Source of the DNA: Tilletia caries
Taxonomy: Eukaryota; Basidiomycota; Exobasidiomycetes; Tilletiales; Tilletiaceae
Assembly (NCBI GenBank): GCA_032718865.1
Contig: JALUTQ010000035.1
Location: forward strand, 1-64,000
Length of the DNA: 64,000 nt
Direction of reading: 5' to 3'
The position numbers and the translations under genes were made by a program. Each line of letters starts with the position of its first letter. The stretch's first letter is position 1. Shown here piece by piece: positions 23,275 to 32,683 of this stretch. The notes beneath the pieces were generated by a model. That model saw only the letters and a list, made by a program, of their open reading frames with translations, did not search any database and was not told the DNA's origin.

Positions 23275-23301
23275 TAACCCTAACCCTAACCCTAACCCTA
23301 A
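23275..23301 (+). repeat. Interstitial telomeric repeat 5 (junction with copia stump)
   Basis: About 4.5 perfect CCCTAA units lie between the innermost PLE and a broken copia retrotransposon. It is the innermost telomeric repeat and marks the old chromosome terminus. Confidence 0.93.
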
Positions 23302-23480
23302 ATGGGCAAGAAGACGACGCCTTTCCCCGTTGCTCGAAGTCGTCCCCCGTCAGCTGTGATGACTGAAGTGCTGCACGGGACGATCCCATCGAATAATGAG
23401 GCGTGTGGTGTCATATGAGATGATGCACCACTGTCGAGTATCCAATCTGAGAGATGTGGAGTTGGGGTGCTCTCGTCCAA
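23302..23480 (-). pseudogene. Copia pol, protease start only
   Basis: The frame contains WILDSGASSHMT, the aspartic protease signature of Ty1/copia polyproteins, followed by ~35 further residues. It is then replaced by telomeric repeats, so everything downstream is missing. The frame differs from that of gag. Confidence 0.85.
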
Positions 23481-23510
23481 GTAGGGTGACTCGGGGAGAG
23501 CGGCGAGTCC

Positions 23511-24845
23511 CTAATGGAGACGGGGGCCAGCGGAGGCATCGCCCAACCGATCCGCGAGACTCCCGTACTGGTATGTTCGCGAGAGCTCTTGGTGAGGGGC
23601 TTGTGCGACCATCCTATGGGCAGAGGCGGGGCCATGGTAGCCAGATGCCGGGCCTGGTACCCACTGTGGCTCGTAGGCATTATGGTAGGCTCCATAGCTG
23701 GGAGTACTGAGCCGGGTCTCAAGCGCAGCAAGGCGAGCAACAACGTCGCCATGGTGCATGTTGCTTGAGGCACCCCCACTTTGACTGGTCGTGCCTCGTT
23801 CCTTGGCAATTTGAGACTCAGGATGGGGCTCGTTCCCAGCCAAGCGGCGGCGGCAAGCCTTCATGCGGTGACCGGTCTTGTAGCACCAGAAGCATCGTAT
23901 GTTGGAAGCTGTGCCATTCGCCTTACGCTGAGAACTGGGCCTATTTCCGCTGGTGCTAGCAGGGCTAGGGGGCGACGGGGGGGGCTGCTGAACGGAGCGA
24001 AGGGCGACTGCTCCTTCAGAGGAAGCGCCCGTAGTGGTGCCTGATGCCACGAAGCGAAGGCCTTCTTCTCCTGCGAATCGACTCATGACTTCGTCGAATG
24101 TGTACTGATGGCCGTTCTGCCATGCGGTCTGGATGGTGGCACGAGTTGAGTCGAAGGCTGTGTTGGTGAACACACGAAGGGCGAGCGAGATCTTGCGGAC
24201 CTCGGATACAGGTTCTCCTCCGGCCATGTACAGCTGGGCGAAGAGAAGTTCCAGGTACTGGGTGACCTCCTGTACCGACAGGGTGCCTAGGACGGCATTT
24301 GCCATATCCATCTCGGCCTTCTGCATGCTGGCAACATCCTTTCCACCATAGCGGCCGAAAAGGGTCCGCCACACGGCCTGACCATCGATGCCTTCATCCG
24401 TAATGAGGTTGGCAACATCGTTAGCCGTCTTGGGGGCGAGATTTGGGATGAGGACCGAACCGATAAGGTTGAGGTCGGTACGACGGTAGGCCTCAGCCTC
24501 CTCCTCATCGATGGGCTTCTCGTCATCAGCAAGGCTGAAGATGGGGCGGTAGGCCTCGATGCTTGTGGCCGGGTGGTCATGGATGAGGTACCAGAGGCGA
24601 CCCTCCAGATGGTGAGAGAAGATCGCGGCGATGTAGGTGCGCCAAAGCATCCAGTTCTGCTTGCCCTCGAGTTGAGTGACATGCGTCTTGCTGGGCTTGA
24701 TCTCGCCGGAAGTGGCCTTGCGTTGGCCACGAGTGAGCCGGGCCAAAATGGTCTTGTAACTGGCTCCATGGATCTGGACACCAATGGAAGTATCTCCAGG
24801 CTGGGCCAGAGCAGGGGGAGTAGTAGTAGTGGGCTGGGTAGTCAT
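23511..24845 (-). CDS. Copia gag polyprotein with CCHC zinc knuckle
   Basis: The 444-residue frame starts at an ATG. The N-terminal Thr/Pro-rich part is followed by a gag helical domain; LEGKQNWMLWRTYIAAIFSH (about residues 58-77) is the LxGxNYxxW-type signature of Ty1/copia gag. A zinc knuckle CFWCYKTGHRMKAC (about residues 320-333) would bind element RNA. The frame ends about 30 codons before the protease motif, which is in another frame, so a frameshift or later mutation separates gag from pol. Gag would form the cytoplasmic virus-like particle. With pol lost, this copy is not autonomous. Confidence 0.85.
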   Translation of the reverse strand: MTTQPTTTTPPALAQPGDTSIGVQIHGASYKTILARLTRGQRKATSGEIKPSKTHVTQLEGKQNWMLWRTYIAAIFSHHLEGRLWYLIHDHPATSIEAYRPIFSLADDEKPIDEEEAEAYRRTDLNLIGSVLIPNLAPKTANDVANLITDEGIDGQAVWRTLFGRYGGKDVASMQKAEMDMANAVLGTLSVQEVTQYLELLFAQLYMAGGEPVSEVRKISLALRVFTNTAFDSTRATIQTAWQNGHQYTFDEVMSRFAGEEGLRFVASGTTTGASSEGAVALRSVQQPPPSPPSPASTSGNRPSSQRKANGTASNIRCFWCYKTGHRMKACRRRLAGNEPHPESQIAKERGTTSQSGGASSNMHHGDVVARLAALETRLSTPSYGAYHNAYEPQWVPGPASGYHGPASAHRMVAQAPHQELSRTYQYGSLADRLGDASAGPRLH

Positions 24846-24963
24846 TGTAGTAGACTGTTGGAGACCGCCAGGGTCGAGTAAGATGGGTGATCAGCCCAGT
24901 AGGAAGAGGCGCCAGAAGGAAAAAGAATAAAACGAGTGTGAGTAGCTATTCCTGCACAGAGCA

Positions 24964-24977
24964 TTGGGCTCATAACC
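24964..24977 (-). other. Primer-binding site matching initiator tRNA-Met anticodon arm
   Basis: The - strand sequence GGTTATGAGCCCAA abuts the LTR end and is complementary to the GGGCTCATAACC anticodon arm of initiator tRNA-Met. Drosophila copia and yeast Ty5 use this internal-fragment primer rather than the tRNA 3' end. Confidence 0.7.
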
Positions 24978-25378
24978 TGTCGTTGTTCGAGGTTTGAGGG
25001 CAACGACTGCCCCATCAGACTACTCACCAATAAAGGTTCGTAGACCGGAAAACGTGTGCAGGGGGTAAAGCGAAGGGAGGGTATTCAGAGAGGAAGTATG
25101 AGAGTACGTGATTGGATTGTCCAGAAGAGGAGAAAGATAGAAGAAAGGACAGGCTATTTATAGGAAAGCTGGGAGACAAGTTGGAAGTCGTAAAGTCCGG
25201 AGTTCAGGAAGGGAAATGAGGAGAACGATTATCTGTCGTGAAGGGAGAAGGGATCTGATCGTGGTATAGCGCAAAGTGGAGTGAGGTTGGAGACGATCGA
25301 AGGGATCTGGCCGCTTCATGTAACACTGCCGCGACGATCGGAGGGAACCGACCGACGCTCGCTTGTCGTATTTCAACA
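24978..25378 (-). repeat. Copia 5' LTR
   Basis: On the - strand this begins TGTTGAAATACGACA and ends CGAACAACGACA, giving TG...CA termini. It is followed directly by a tRNA-complementary primer-binding site. A TATAAATAG promoter element lies inside. Its right boundary is inferred from the terminal TGTTG, as only one LTR survives. Confidence 0.7.
25153..25161 (-). promoter_or_regulatory. TATA box in copia LTR
   Basis: TATAAATAG on the - strand, 218 bp from the LTR 5' end, is the likely core promoter for the genomic transcript. Confidence 0.55.
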
Positions 25379-26217
25379 GGTTGAAGACGATGGACTGCTG
25401 GAGGTGGGAGAGAGCGATGTTCAGTACTAGTAGACGGGAGACGAGACGAGACGGAGAGGAGGAAGACGTACCTGTACTTGCCGTTGTCCACCAATCACCA
25501 GCGTCCAGCGCGATGCCCTCCTATCTTGCGCCGTGTGCGGTGTGCGGGCGTGCAGTGCGCAGTGCACATGGCCGCAGGAGTGAGCGTGTGTCGAAGATGA
25601 TGAGCTCCGTGCCGCTACTGATGATGGTGATGACACCAAGGTGGGACGTGCGACCGGGGGAACCCAGGACGAGGCTGTCGCTGTCGCTGTCGCTGCTCGG
25701 CGTGGGAGGAAGCAGGGAGGGTTGGAGGTAACGCTGGATGGTGGGTGGTCGGTGGTGTGGAAGCAGAAGTCGACGAGGGCGACGGCGGCGAGCAAGCAGA
25801 TGGCGAATGGCGAGGCGAGCTCGACGGTGGTGGCAGCGAGCAAAGATACAAGCTCAGCGCTCCCACGATCCCTTTTCCGTCCTTACAAGGGACAGGATGA
25901 CGTCGGACACGGGACGAGCAAAGCAGTCAGTAGTCACAGCAGTCAAGTGACAAGAAAATCGGAGAGAAATGCAAGCAAAAATTGATTGAGTGGTTATGTG
26001 GGGGGATCTTCGACGCTGTACAAGGGGAAGGGGGGGAGCGAAAAAGAAGGGACCCGTAGCGAAGGGTCGGTATCGGTCCGAAGCCGAGGGAGGGAGGTCG
26101 GGGTTCGCGTGCCCTGCCGACCAGGAGGAAACCGGACTGTCCGAAGGGCAGGGTGGAAAGCCTGGGGGCGAACGCGTGAGAGTCGAGAGAGAGTATGCCT
26201 CGATAGGATGGACCCGC
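25379..26217. other. Intergenic region between copia LTR and HSP70
   Basis: About 840 bp with several overlapping open frames on both strands but none with a convincing start, splice pattern or recognisable motif. It presumably holds the HSP70 3' UTR and the old subtelomeric sequence into which copia inserted. Confidence 0.5.
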
Positions 26218-28439
26218 TCATGCGCTAGAGCTACCACCCGACCCCGACCCCGACTGGTCCCCACCCTCCTTGTTCCCACCGCTCCCACCAGCCTCATTCT
26301 GCGCCTGCCTCTTCTCATACACCTTCTTAAACAAGCCCAAGCTCGCCTGCTGCGTCTCATCAATCTTCGCCCGAATCGCATCCGCATCCACCCCAGCCGC
26401 CTCATCCCCACTCGCGCCCTTCGCAGCGATCTCCTCGAGCTCTTTCACCAACTTCTCCACCTTCTCCGCCTCCTCCTTGTCGAGTTGGTCCTTGAACTCG
26501 GCCATGCTCTTGGAGGTCTCGGACGCAACGCTCTGCGCGCGGTTGCTCTCGTCGATCAGCGCGCGGCGCGCCTTGTCGGACTCGGCGAACTTCTCCGATT
26601 CGGCGACCATGCGCTCGATCTCGTTGTCCGAGAGGCCGGAGCCGGCGGCTATGGTCATCGACTGGTCCTTGCCAGTGGCCTTGTCACGGGCGGAGACGTT
26701 AACGATACCGTCGGCGTCGATGTCGAAGGTGACCTCGACCTGAGGTACACCCTTGGGTGCTGGTGGGATGCCAGTAAGCTGTGTGATTGGAGAACGCGGT
26801 CAGCTATATAGAGACGCGTCTCAAATCGTGCCATCGAGAACTCACCTGGAAGTTGCCGAGAAGCTTGTTATCCCGGACAAGCTCACGCTCGCCCTGGTAC
26901 ACCTGAATGTCAACGGCAGTCTGTCCATCAGCAGCAGTCGAGAACACCTGGCTCTTCTTCGTCGGGATGGTGGTGTTCCGGTTGATCAGCCGGGTGAACA
27001 CGCCGCCGAGCGTGGTGATGCCGAGCGAGAGCGGGGTGACGTCGAGAAGGAGGATGTCGGTGACCTGGCCGGAAAGAACACCACCCTGGATGGCCGCACC
27101 CTTGGCGACGGCCTCGTCCGGGTTGACACCCTTGGAAGGGTTCCGTTGGAATATGTTCTTGACGGTCTCGAGCACCTTGGGCATTCGGCTCATGCCGCCG
27201 ACGAGGATGACCTCCTGGATCTCGCTCGGCTTCACGCCGGCGTCGTTGAGGGCCTTCTTGCAGGGTTCGACAGTACGCTCGACGAGCTTCCCGACGAGGT
27301 TCTCGAACTGGGTACGGGAGAACTTCATGTTGATGTGCTTGGGTCCGGACGCGTCGGCGGTGATGTAAGGCAGGTTGATGTCGGTAGATGCGGTGGAGGA
27401 GAGCTCGATCTTAGCCTTCTCGGCGGCCTCGCGGATACGCTGGATGGCCATGCGGTCCTTGGAGAGGTCGATGTTGCTCTCCTTCTGGAACTCCTTGACG
27501 AGGTGCTCGACGAGTGCGATGTCGAAGTCCTCGCCACCGAGGTGGGTGTCACCGTTGGTGGACTTGACCTCGAAGACGCCCTTCTGCATCTCGAGGATGG
27601 AGACATCGAAGGTTCCTCCTCCCAAGTCGAAGACGGCGATGACGGAGGATTCTGACTTGTCGAGACCGTAGGCGAGGGCGGCGGCGGTGGGCTCGTTGAT
27701 GACCCGGAGGACTTCGAGGCCAGCAATGAGACCGGCGTCCTTTGTGGCCTGACGCTGGGAGTCGTTGAAGTAGGCGGGAACGGTGATGACTGGTAGCGGG
27801 CGCGTGTAGAAGAGAGACAGAAAGTGAGCACAACGCGTAGAAGAGGAAGGCGACTGTGTGTGTAATGGAGTACTAACCTGCGTGCTTGACGGGGCGGTTG
27901 AGGTATCCAGAGGCGGTTGTCTTGAGCTTCTCGACGACAAAGGCGCCGACTTGGGACGGACTGAACTTCTGTCCACGAGCCTCGACCCATGCGTCGCCAT
28001 TGGAGTGTGGGATGATCTTGTAGGGGACATTGTTCAAGTCTTTCTGGACCTCCTTGTCCTGGAACTTGCGGCCGATGAGTCGCTTGGTCGCGAAGAGAGT
28101 GTCGGACGGGTTGACGACGGCCTGTCGCTTTGCGGGGATGCCGACGAGACGCTCGCCGTCCTTGGTGAAGGCGACGACGGAGGGTGTTGTGCGAGTGCCT
28201 TCTGAGTTCTCGATGACGTTTGGTGAGCCACCCTCCATGACGGCGACACAGGAGTTGCTGGAGGGGAAGAAGAAAGGGAAGTGGACGTGAGCTTGGGAGT
28301 GTGTGCTGACACAGACTGAGGGCGACTTGGTACTTGGTCCTTGGTACTCACGTTGTTCCGAGATCGATGCCGATGACGGGCCCTGATACCTTGCCACCGG
28401 AGTTGTAGCGGATGCCGTAGGCTGCTGTTGCTGGTGATG

Positions 28440-28473
<34 letters not shown>

Positions 28474-28599
28474 GCTCCATGAGGATGGGCGGGTGGCGGC
28501 GCGTGCGAATGCGAATGCGAATGCTGATGAGGTAGAGGTTGCTGCTGCTGGGACGCGCATGGCTGCGTGTGCGCTGCGTGCTGCGACGGTTGCGAGCAT
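26218..28599 (-). CDS. SSC1: Mitochondrial HSP70 chaperone
   Basis: Four exons: 28599-28352, 28257-27878, 27789-26846 and 26778-26218, giving 710 residues with GT-AG junctions in frame throughout. The first exon encodes an Arg/Ala-rich, acid-free leader typical of a mitochondrial presequence. It is followed by IDLGTTNSCVAV, the ATPase phosphate-binding signature. The second signature [12 protein letters not shown] and the third VGGMSRMP are in exon 3, and the substrate-binding domain and helical lid are in exons 3-4. The C terminus is Gly/Ser-rich and has no ER-retention or EEVD tail. Known role: ATP-driven import motor and matrix folding chaperone with GrpE- and J-protein partners. A run of GCT-type Ala codons near 28440-28475 lengthens the presequence. 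It is divergent from the lipase gene, with 353 bp between. Confidence 0.95.
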
Positions 28600-28952
28600 G
28601 ATGGCTGGGCTGGGAGAGTGTGTGCGGAGTGTGTGCTGAGAGAGAGAGAGAGATGATGGAGCTCGCGATCGACAACAAGCTCAGCGTCAAGGTGAAGTCA
28701 GAAGAAACTCACAGAATCACAGCGACCGATTTTGATTTTCTTCCTGCTTCCATCCCGAGCTCTCCCGAGCTACGTCACGTGACACCCCGACTGCTCCCGA
28801 TTACCTAATCTTACATAGCTCCGAAGTCCGTCATCAGAGATCGACACTCGACACTCGACACTCACTCACTCGACCTGGGAGTTGGGACAGGAGCTCGCTC
28901 TGCATATCCCTTGCTGTGCTTCTCCCCCACACACCCTCGCCGCTCGCCAGCC
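28600..28952. promoter_or_regulatory. Divergent promoter region, HSP70 and lipase
   Basis: The 353 bp between two divergent start codons must hold both promoters. It includes a (TCGACAC)n-like run near 28841-28870. I see no unambiguous TATA box or heat-shock element array. Confidence 0.5.
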
Positions 28953-31676
28953 ATGCCTCTGAAGCGCGCGCAGAATCAGTACGCGGTGTCGACGATCACG
29001 CTCGAGCTCCCGGCCCGCAAGCCCCGCGCATTCCAGCCGGACCACTACAAGATCAACGGCGGACAGCCGGCCTTCCATCTGACCACCATCCTCGTCACCA
29101 TCTTCTACCCGACCGATAGACTCCCACTCCCGCAGCCCGTCAGCAGCAGCAAGCTCAAGCCAGCGTCAGAGAACATCAACGGGACTGCCGCAAATGCAGC
29201 CCCACATCATCAGCAGAACGACGGGAAGAAGCCACGACCGCTCCACTGGCTCAACACCCCACGGATGCGCTCCATAGAGGGCCTCCTCAAGTTCGCCGGT
29301 CTCCCAAAGTGGGCCGCCCTCCCCGTCGTCCTGCCCGCCTACCGCGCATTCCACGCCCGTCTGCCGTACCAGACCAGCGCACCACTCAGCACAACCGTCC
29401 CACCCACCCACGCCCACGCCCACGCCCACGCCCAAGCCGAAGACGCCCCTCAACACTCGCCCCTCGCTCAGCTTCTCCGTGCGCAACAGCAAGAGCAGCA
29501 GCAGCACGGCGAGCACCAATCCTTCCAGCCCGTCTTTCCCTGCGCCGTATTCAGTCACGGACTCGGAGGCACGCGCGTCACCTACTCCGCCTACGCTGCC
29601 GCACTCGCCTCCCACGGCGTCGTCGTCGCCGCCATCGAACATCGAGACGGCACCGCTCCTGCCACTTCCATCTGCTCCCTTCTCGACGACGACGGAAATC
29701 ATCAGACTGCACACCGCTCGGCGGAAGCGGCCGGGACCGAGGAACAACAGCAACAGGCAAGGTATCGAGAGGAGACTTTGATCTGGTTGAGCATGAACGA
29801 TCTGGAGTGAGTTACCTTTCCCTTTTCTCCCCACACCACTCGCGCGCGCAGTGCCACCACTGATCGATCATCTTATGCCAGTCCGGACGAGAAAGTTAAC
29901 CCAGACGACTTCCTGACCGCACGCAAAGCCCAGCTCCTCCTCCGCCGCGCCGAGTTCATCGAGGCCCTCTCCGTCCTCAAACGTCTCAACGACGGCGAAG
30001 GCAGCACCCTCGAGCGCCAATGTCTACGCACCCACTTCGCCAAGAAGACCGTCGGCACTACGCCGGTTCCGAAGGGGGAGAAGTCGTCCAATCGCAATGG
30101 CCGCACGACGAGGGTTCGGAAGAGTCGGAAGGGGGGCAGGATTGTGGAGATTGGGTCGGAGACGCCGCTTCATTTGGACATCTGGAAGGGACGGTTGGAC
30201 ATCGAGAACGCCTGGGCTTTGGGACACAGTTTCGGAGGTACGTCCTTCGCCCTCTGTTCCTTTCCCCCCTTCCGATAGGGCTGACAGCTCAAGCTCCCTT
30301 CTCACAGCCGCAACAGTCATCGAAGTCATGCGCTGCGCCTCCACCCCGCCCTCCCTCGAGCTCGTTCTGGCCCAAGTCGAACAAAACCAACACCCTACCT
30401 CGCACGCCCGGCCGGAAGAGCTGACGACCCTGCTGCATCCGACGCACGACCAAGTCGTAGAGGCTCAGGCTTTTAAACATGCGCTTGTCTTGGATCCTTG
30501 GACGGAGCCGCTGGAGGCTAGTTCGAAGGCGCAGACGTTGGCTCGGCCGCTGTTCTGCATTAATGTGGGTGAACCCCGCCATTAAATTCTCGAATGGGAA
30601 CGCTGACACTGAATCCCTCTCTCTACCGCTCCTTTTCTGCAGTCGGAAGCCTTCTCAATATGGCAGAAAAACTTCGATCCACTGAGGAAACTGATGGAAC
30701 AGGCCGCACAGCACAATCGCACGGGAGAGGGCTGGCTGATGACTCTCAGTGAGTAGGTATCTCCCCTAACGCCAAAGGGCAATCGCACTGATCTCCAGCC
30801 GTACCATTGCCAATATCTTCAGCGAAAACAAGACATACAGACTTCTCAGAGTGAGTTTCCCACAAAGCAGTCCCCCAAGATCCCCCAGCAAAACGCTCGA
30901 CAACTGACCCTAGAAGCGCGCGTATTCCCAGTTTCCCCTTCGTCCTCAAGTCCCTCTTCGGCTCCGAAGTCAGCGGGAAAGAATGCATCCGCGTCTTCGC
31001 AGGTCTGACCGTCCTCCAAATCGCAGCCCGAGCGTCAACCTCGACGCTCTCCGCCAGACATCCCGGCCCGCCTGGTGGAACACAGGCGCACGAGGGGAGG
31101 CGGGCAGGGGCTACGAGTGTACGGGCTGATGCTGTCCTGGCTAGCTTGCCGACTGAACAAGCGGTGCATACCGATGAGGACGAGGGGCCGTACGCCTCCT
31201 TCTGGGCCGGCGTCGACGCGCTCATGAACGCGAACGGGAACGAGACCTACCGGGCGAAAGACGTGGATAACGCTAAGAAGTACCCGGGTTCGTGCAGGGG
31301 TACTCGGCTAAGGGCGGAGTGGGAGGGGGAGACGGAGCAGGAGCGGTTTGGGCGGCCTGGGGGTCTTGATGGTGCTGAGGCGGGGACGAAGGGGAAGGGG
31401 AGCGGGAAGGGGAAGGGGAAGGGGAAGGGGAAGGGGAAGGGGAAGGGGAAGGGGAAGGGGAAGGGGAAGGGGAAGGGGAAGGGGAAGGGGAAGGGGAAGG
31501 GGAAGGGGAAGGGGAAGGGGAAGGGGAAGGGGAAGGGGAAGGGGAAGGGGAAGGGGATGGGGTATGGGAATGAAAGGCCGGGCATCTTGGTTGCTCATCC
31601 GCTTGGGACGTCAGGCAGCTGTCCTCGCGCTCTGGTCGGGAACGGGCTTAGTGGCGCTCGAAGCTCTGCAGCATAG
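28953..31676 (+). CDS. PAF-acetylhydrolase-like lipase with Gly-Lys repeat tail
   Basis: Six exons: 28953-29806, 29882-30237, 30308-30564, 30643-30748, 30799-30850 and 30914-31676, giving 795 residues. Exon 5 could instead start at 30823, also in frame. An alpha/beta hydrolase of the PAF-acetylhydrolase/phospholipase A2 group VII type: FSHGLGG is the oxyanion-hole strand, GHSFGAATV carries the nucleophile Ser, and ALVLDPW and the RHTDFS stretch supply likely Asp and His. Such enzymes hydrolyse short or oxidised acyl chains from phospholipids. No signal peptide is evident, so it is probably intracellular. A hexanucleotide repeat gives about 25 Gly-Lys pairs near the C terminus, far from the catalytic domain. 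The ATG at 28953 is the first in frame. Confidence 0.85.
31404..31555 (+). repeat. (GGGGAA)n hexanucleotide repeat inside lipase exon 6
   Basis: About 25 uninterrupted GGGGAA units encode alternating Gly and Lys. The G-rich strand is the coding strand and could form G-quadruplexes. Confidence 0.97.
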
Positions 31677-32683
31677 CGAGGGACCGCGACCTGAGGCGTC
31701 TTGAGAACAGTGGGCAGTGGCGGACGGAATCAGGCACCAGGATGGCTCGGCGGGTGGGTGGGGTATCGGTGACGGGCGTCCGTGGATACTGGGCGAACTC
31801 CCTTCGCTCCCTCCCCCCGACGATTCTCGCCGCAGGGAAGGACCCGGCAAGCTCTCGCGGGATCGACCGGACGGCCGCGGACGCAACCCGGTCGCATGTA
31901 GAACCGCTCGGGCGTGGGAATCCGGGTCTCCTCAGGACCTAAACGTAGGGAACATCATCCCTTTCGCAACGGACCATAAGTATACATACATTCATTAATT
32001 CACAGCTACGGCTGTCGCCGTACACGGCATAGAACTATCCTTACTGCTGCTTATACATCGTCTGTACCTACTCGTAGGTTGCATCGTGCAACTCGTCCAG
32101 AGACCAGAATCGAATGCTTCCGCGAATGCTCGCCGCTGCGCACGCTTTAAACTTCGGTCCAGCAGAGATCCTCGACCTGCGACCCACAATCCCGCACGCC
32201 GACGACCTCCAACTGAGTCCAGCTTTACCAGCATAACCCCAGGAGGCTCGTGTTGGTCCTGTTGACAAGTCTCGCGTTCCCTTGACTTTCTTGTCCGGCG
32301 AGATGTGAGGGCACATGTCGCGAGGTTGAGGGCGGCGACATGCGACAACAGGCCCACCGGCCACCGCCCCACTCACCAATGAATCAAGAATCAAGAATCA
32401 AGGCTGGTGATTGGAATGTACGGGAATAAGTTAGGCCGAGAGGGAGCGGGCGGAGGGATGGTATCATATATCATGTCGGAGAACAAAGTGGGGAAACGAG
32501 CGTCGAGCAGCCAGCCGCATCATGTCGAAACTGGGCAGCGGAGACTTGCGACCGCCGCCTTCCTCCTTAAGATACGACTACCACAATCCTTCATGGCGAA
32601 TCTGCTGAACTTGCACCCCCTCGCATCTTGCGTTCTCCCTATCTCCCACATCAGTTCCCTCGACCCTCACGGCAAGATTCTCG
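31677..32683. other. Intergenic region between lipase and thioesterase genes
   Basis: About 1 kb with no supported gene. Open frames on both strands lack ATG starts, splice structure or motifs. It should hold the lipase 3' UTR and the thioesterase promoter. Confidence 0.5.

Larger units (their letters stand above)
23302..25378 (-). mobile_element. Ty1/copia retrotransposon stump, cut off by telomeric repeats
   Basis: Reading on the - strand: a 401-bp 5' LTR (25378-24978), a primer-binding site, gag, then the start of the protease domain, which stops at the telomeric repeat at 23301. Integrase, RT, RNase H and the 3' LTR are absent. The missing part was probably lost when the chromosome broke here. 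The target-site duplication cannot be tested because one end is gone. Confidence 0.85.

Noticed and set aside
1..23301. CRISPR-like reading of the regularly spaced repeats
   Set aside because: Unit size is kilobases, repeats are telomeric hexamers, and the genes are eukaryotic with introns.
1370..23389. Repeated leftward open frames in the 3' region of every Penelope-like unit
   Set aside because: They recur only because the units are copies. Lengths and ends differ between copies, they overlap the ribozyme and carry no motif. They are shadows of noncoding sequence.
25427..25985. Long overlapping frames on both strands between copia LTR and HSP70
   Set aside because: No ATG start for the best one, no splice pattern, and composition explained by GC-rich sequence.
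26753..27655. 300-codon rightward frame opposite HSP70
   Set aside because: Antisense shadow of the conserved HSP70 coding exons.
29309..29863. Arg-rich rightward frame inside the lipase first exon
   Set aside because: An alternative frame of a recognised coding exon, with no start or motif.
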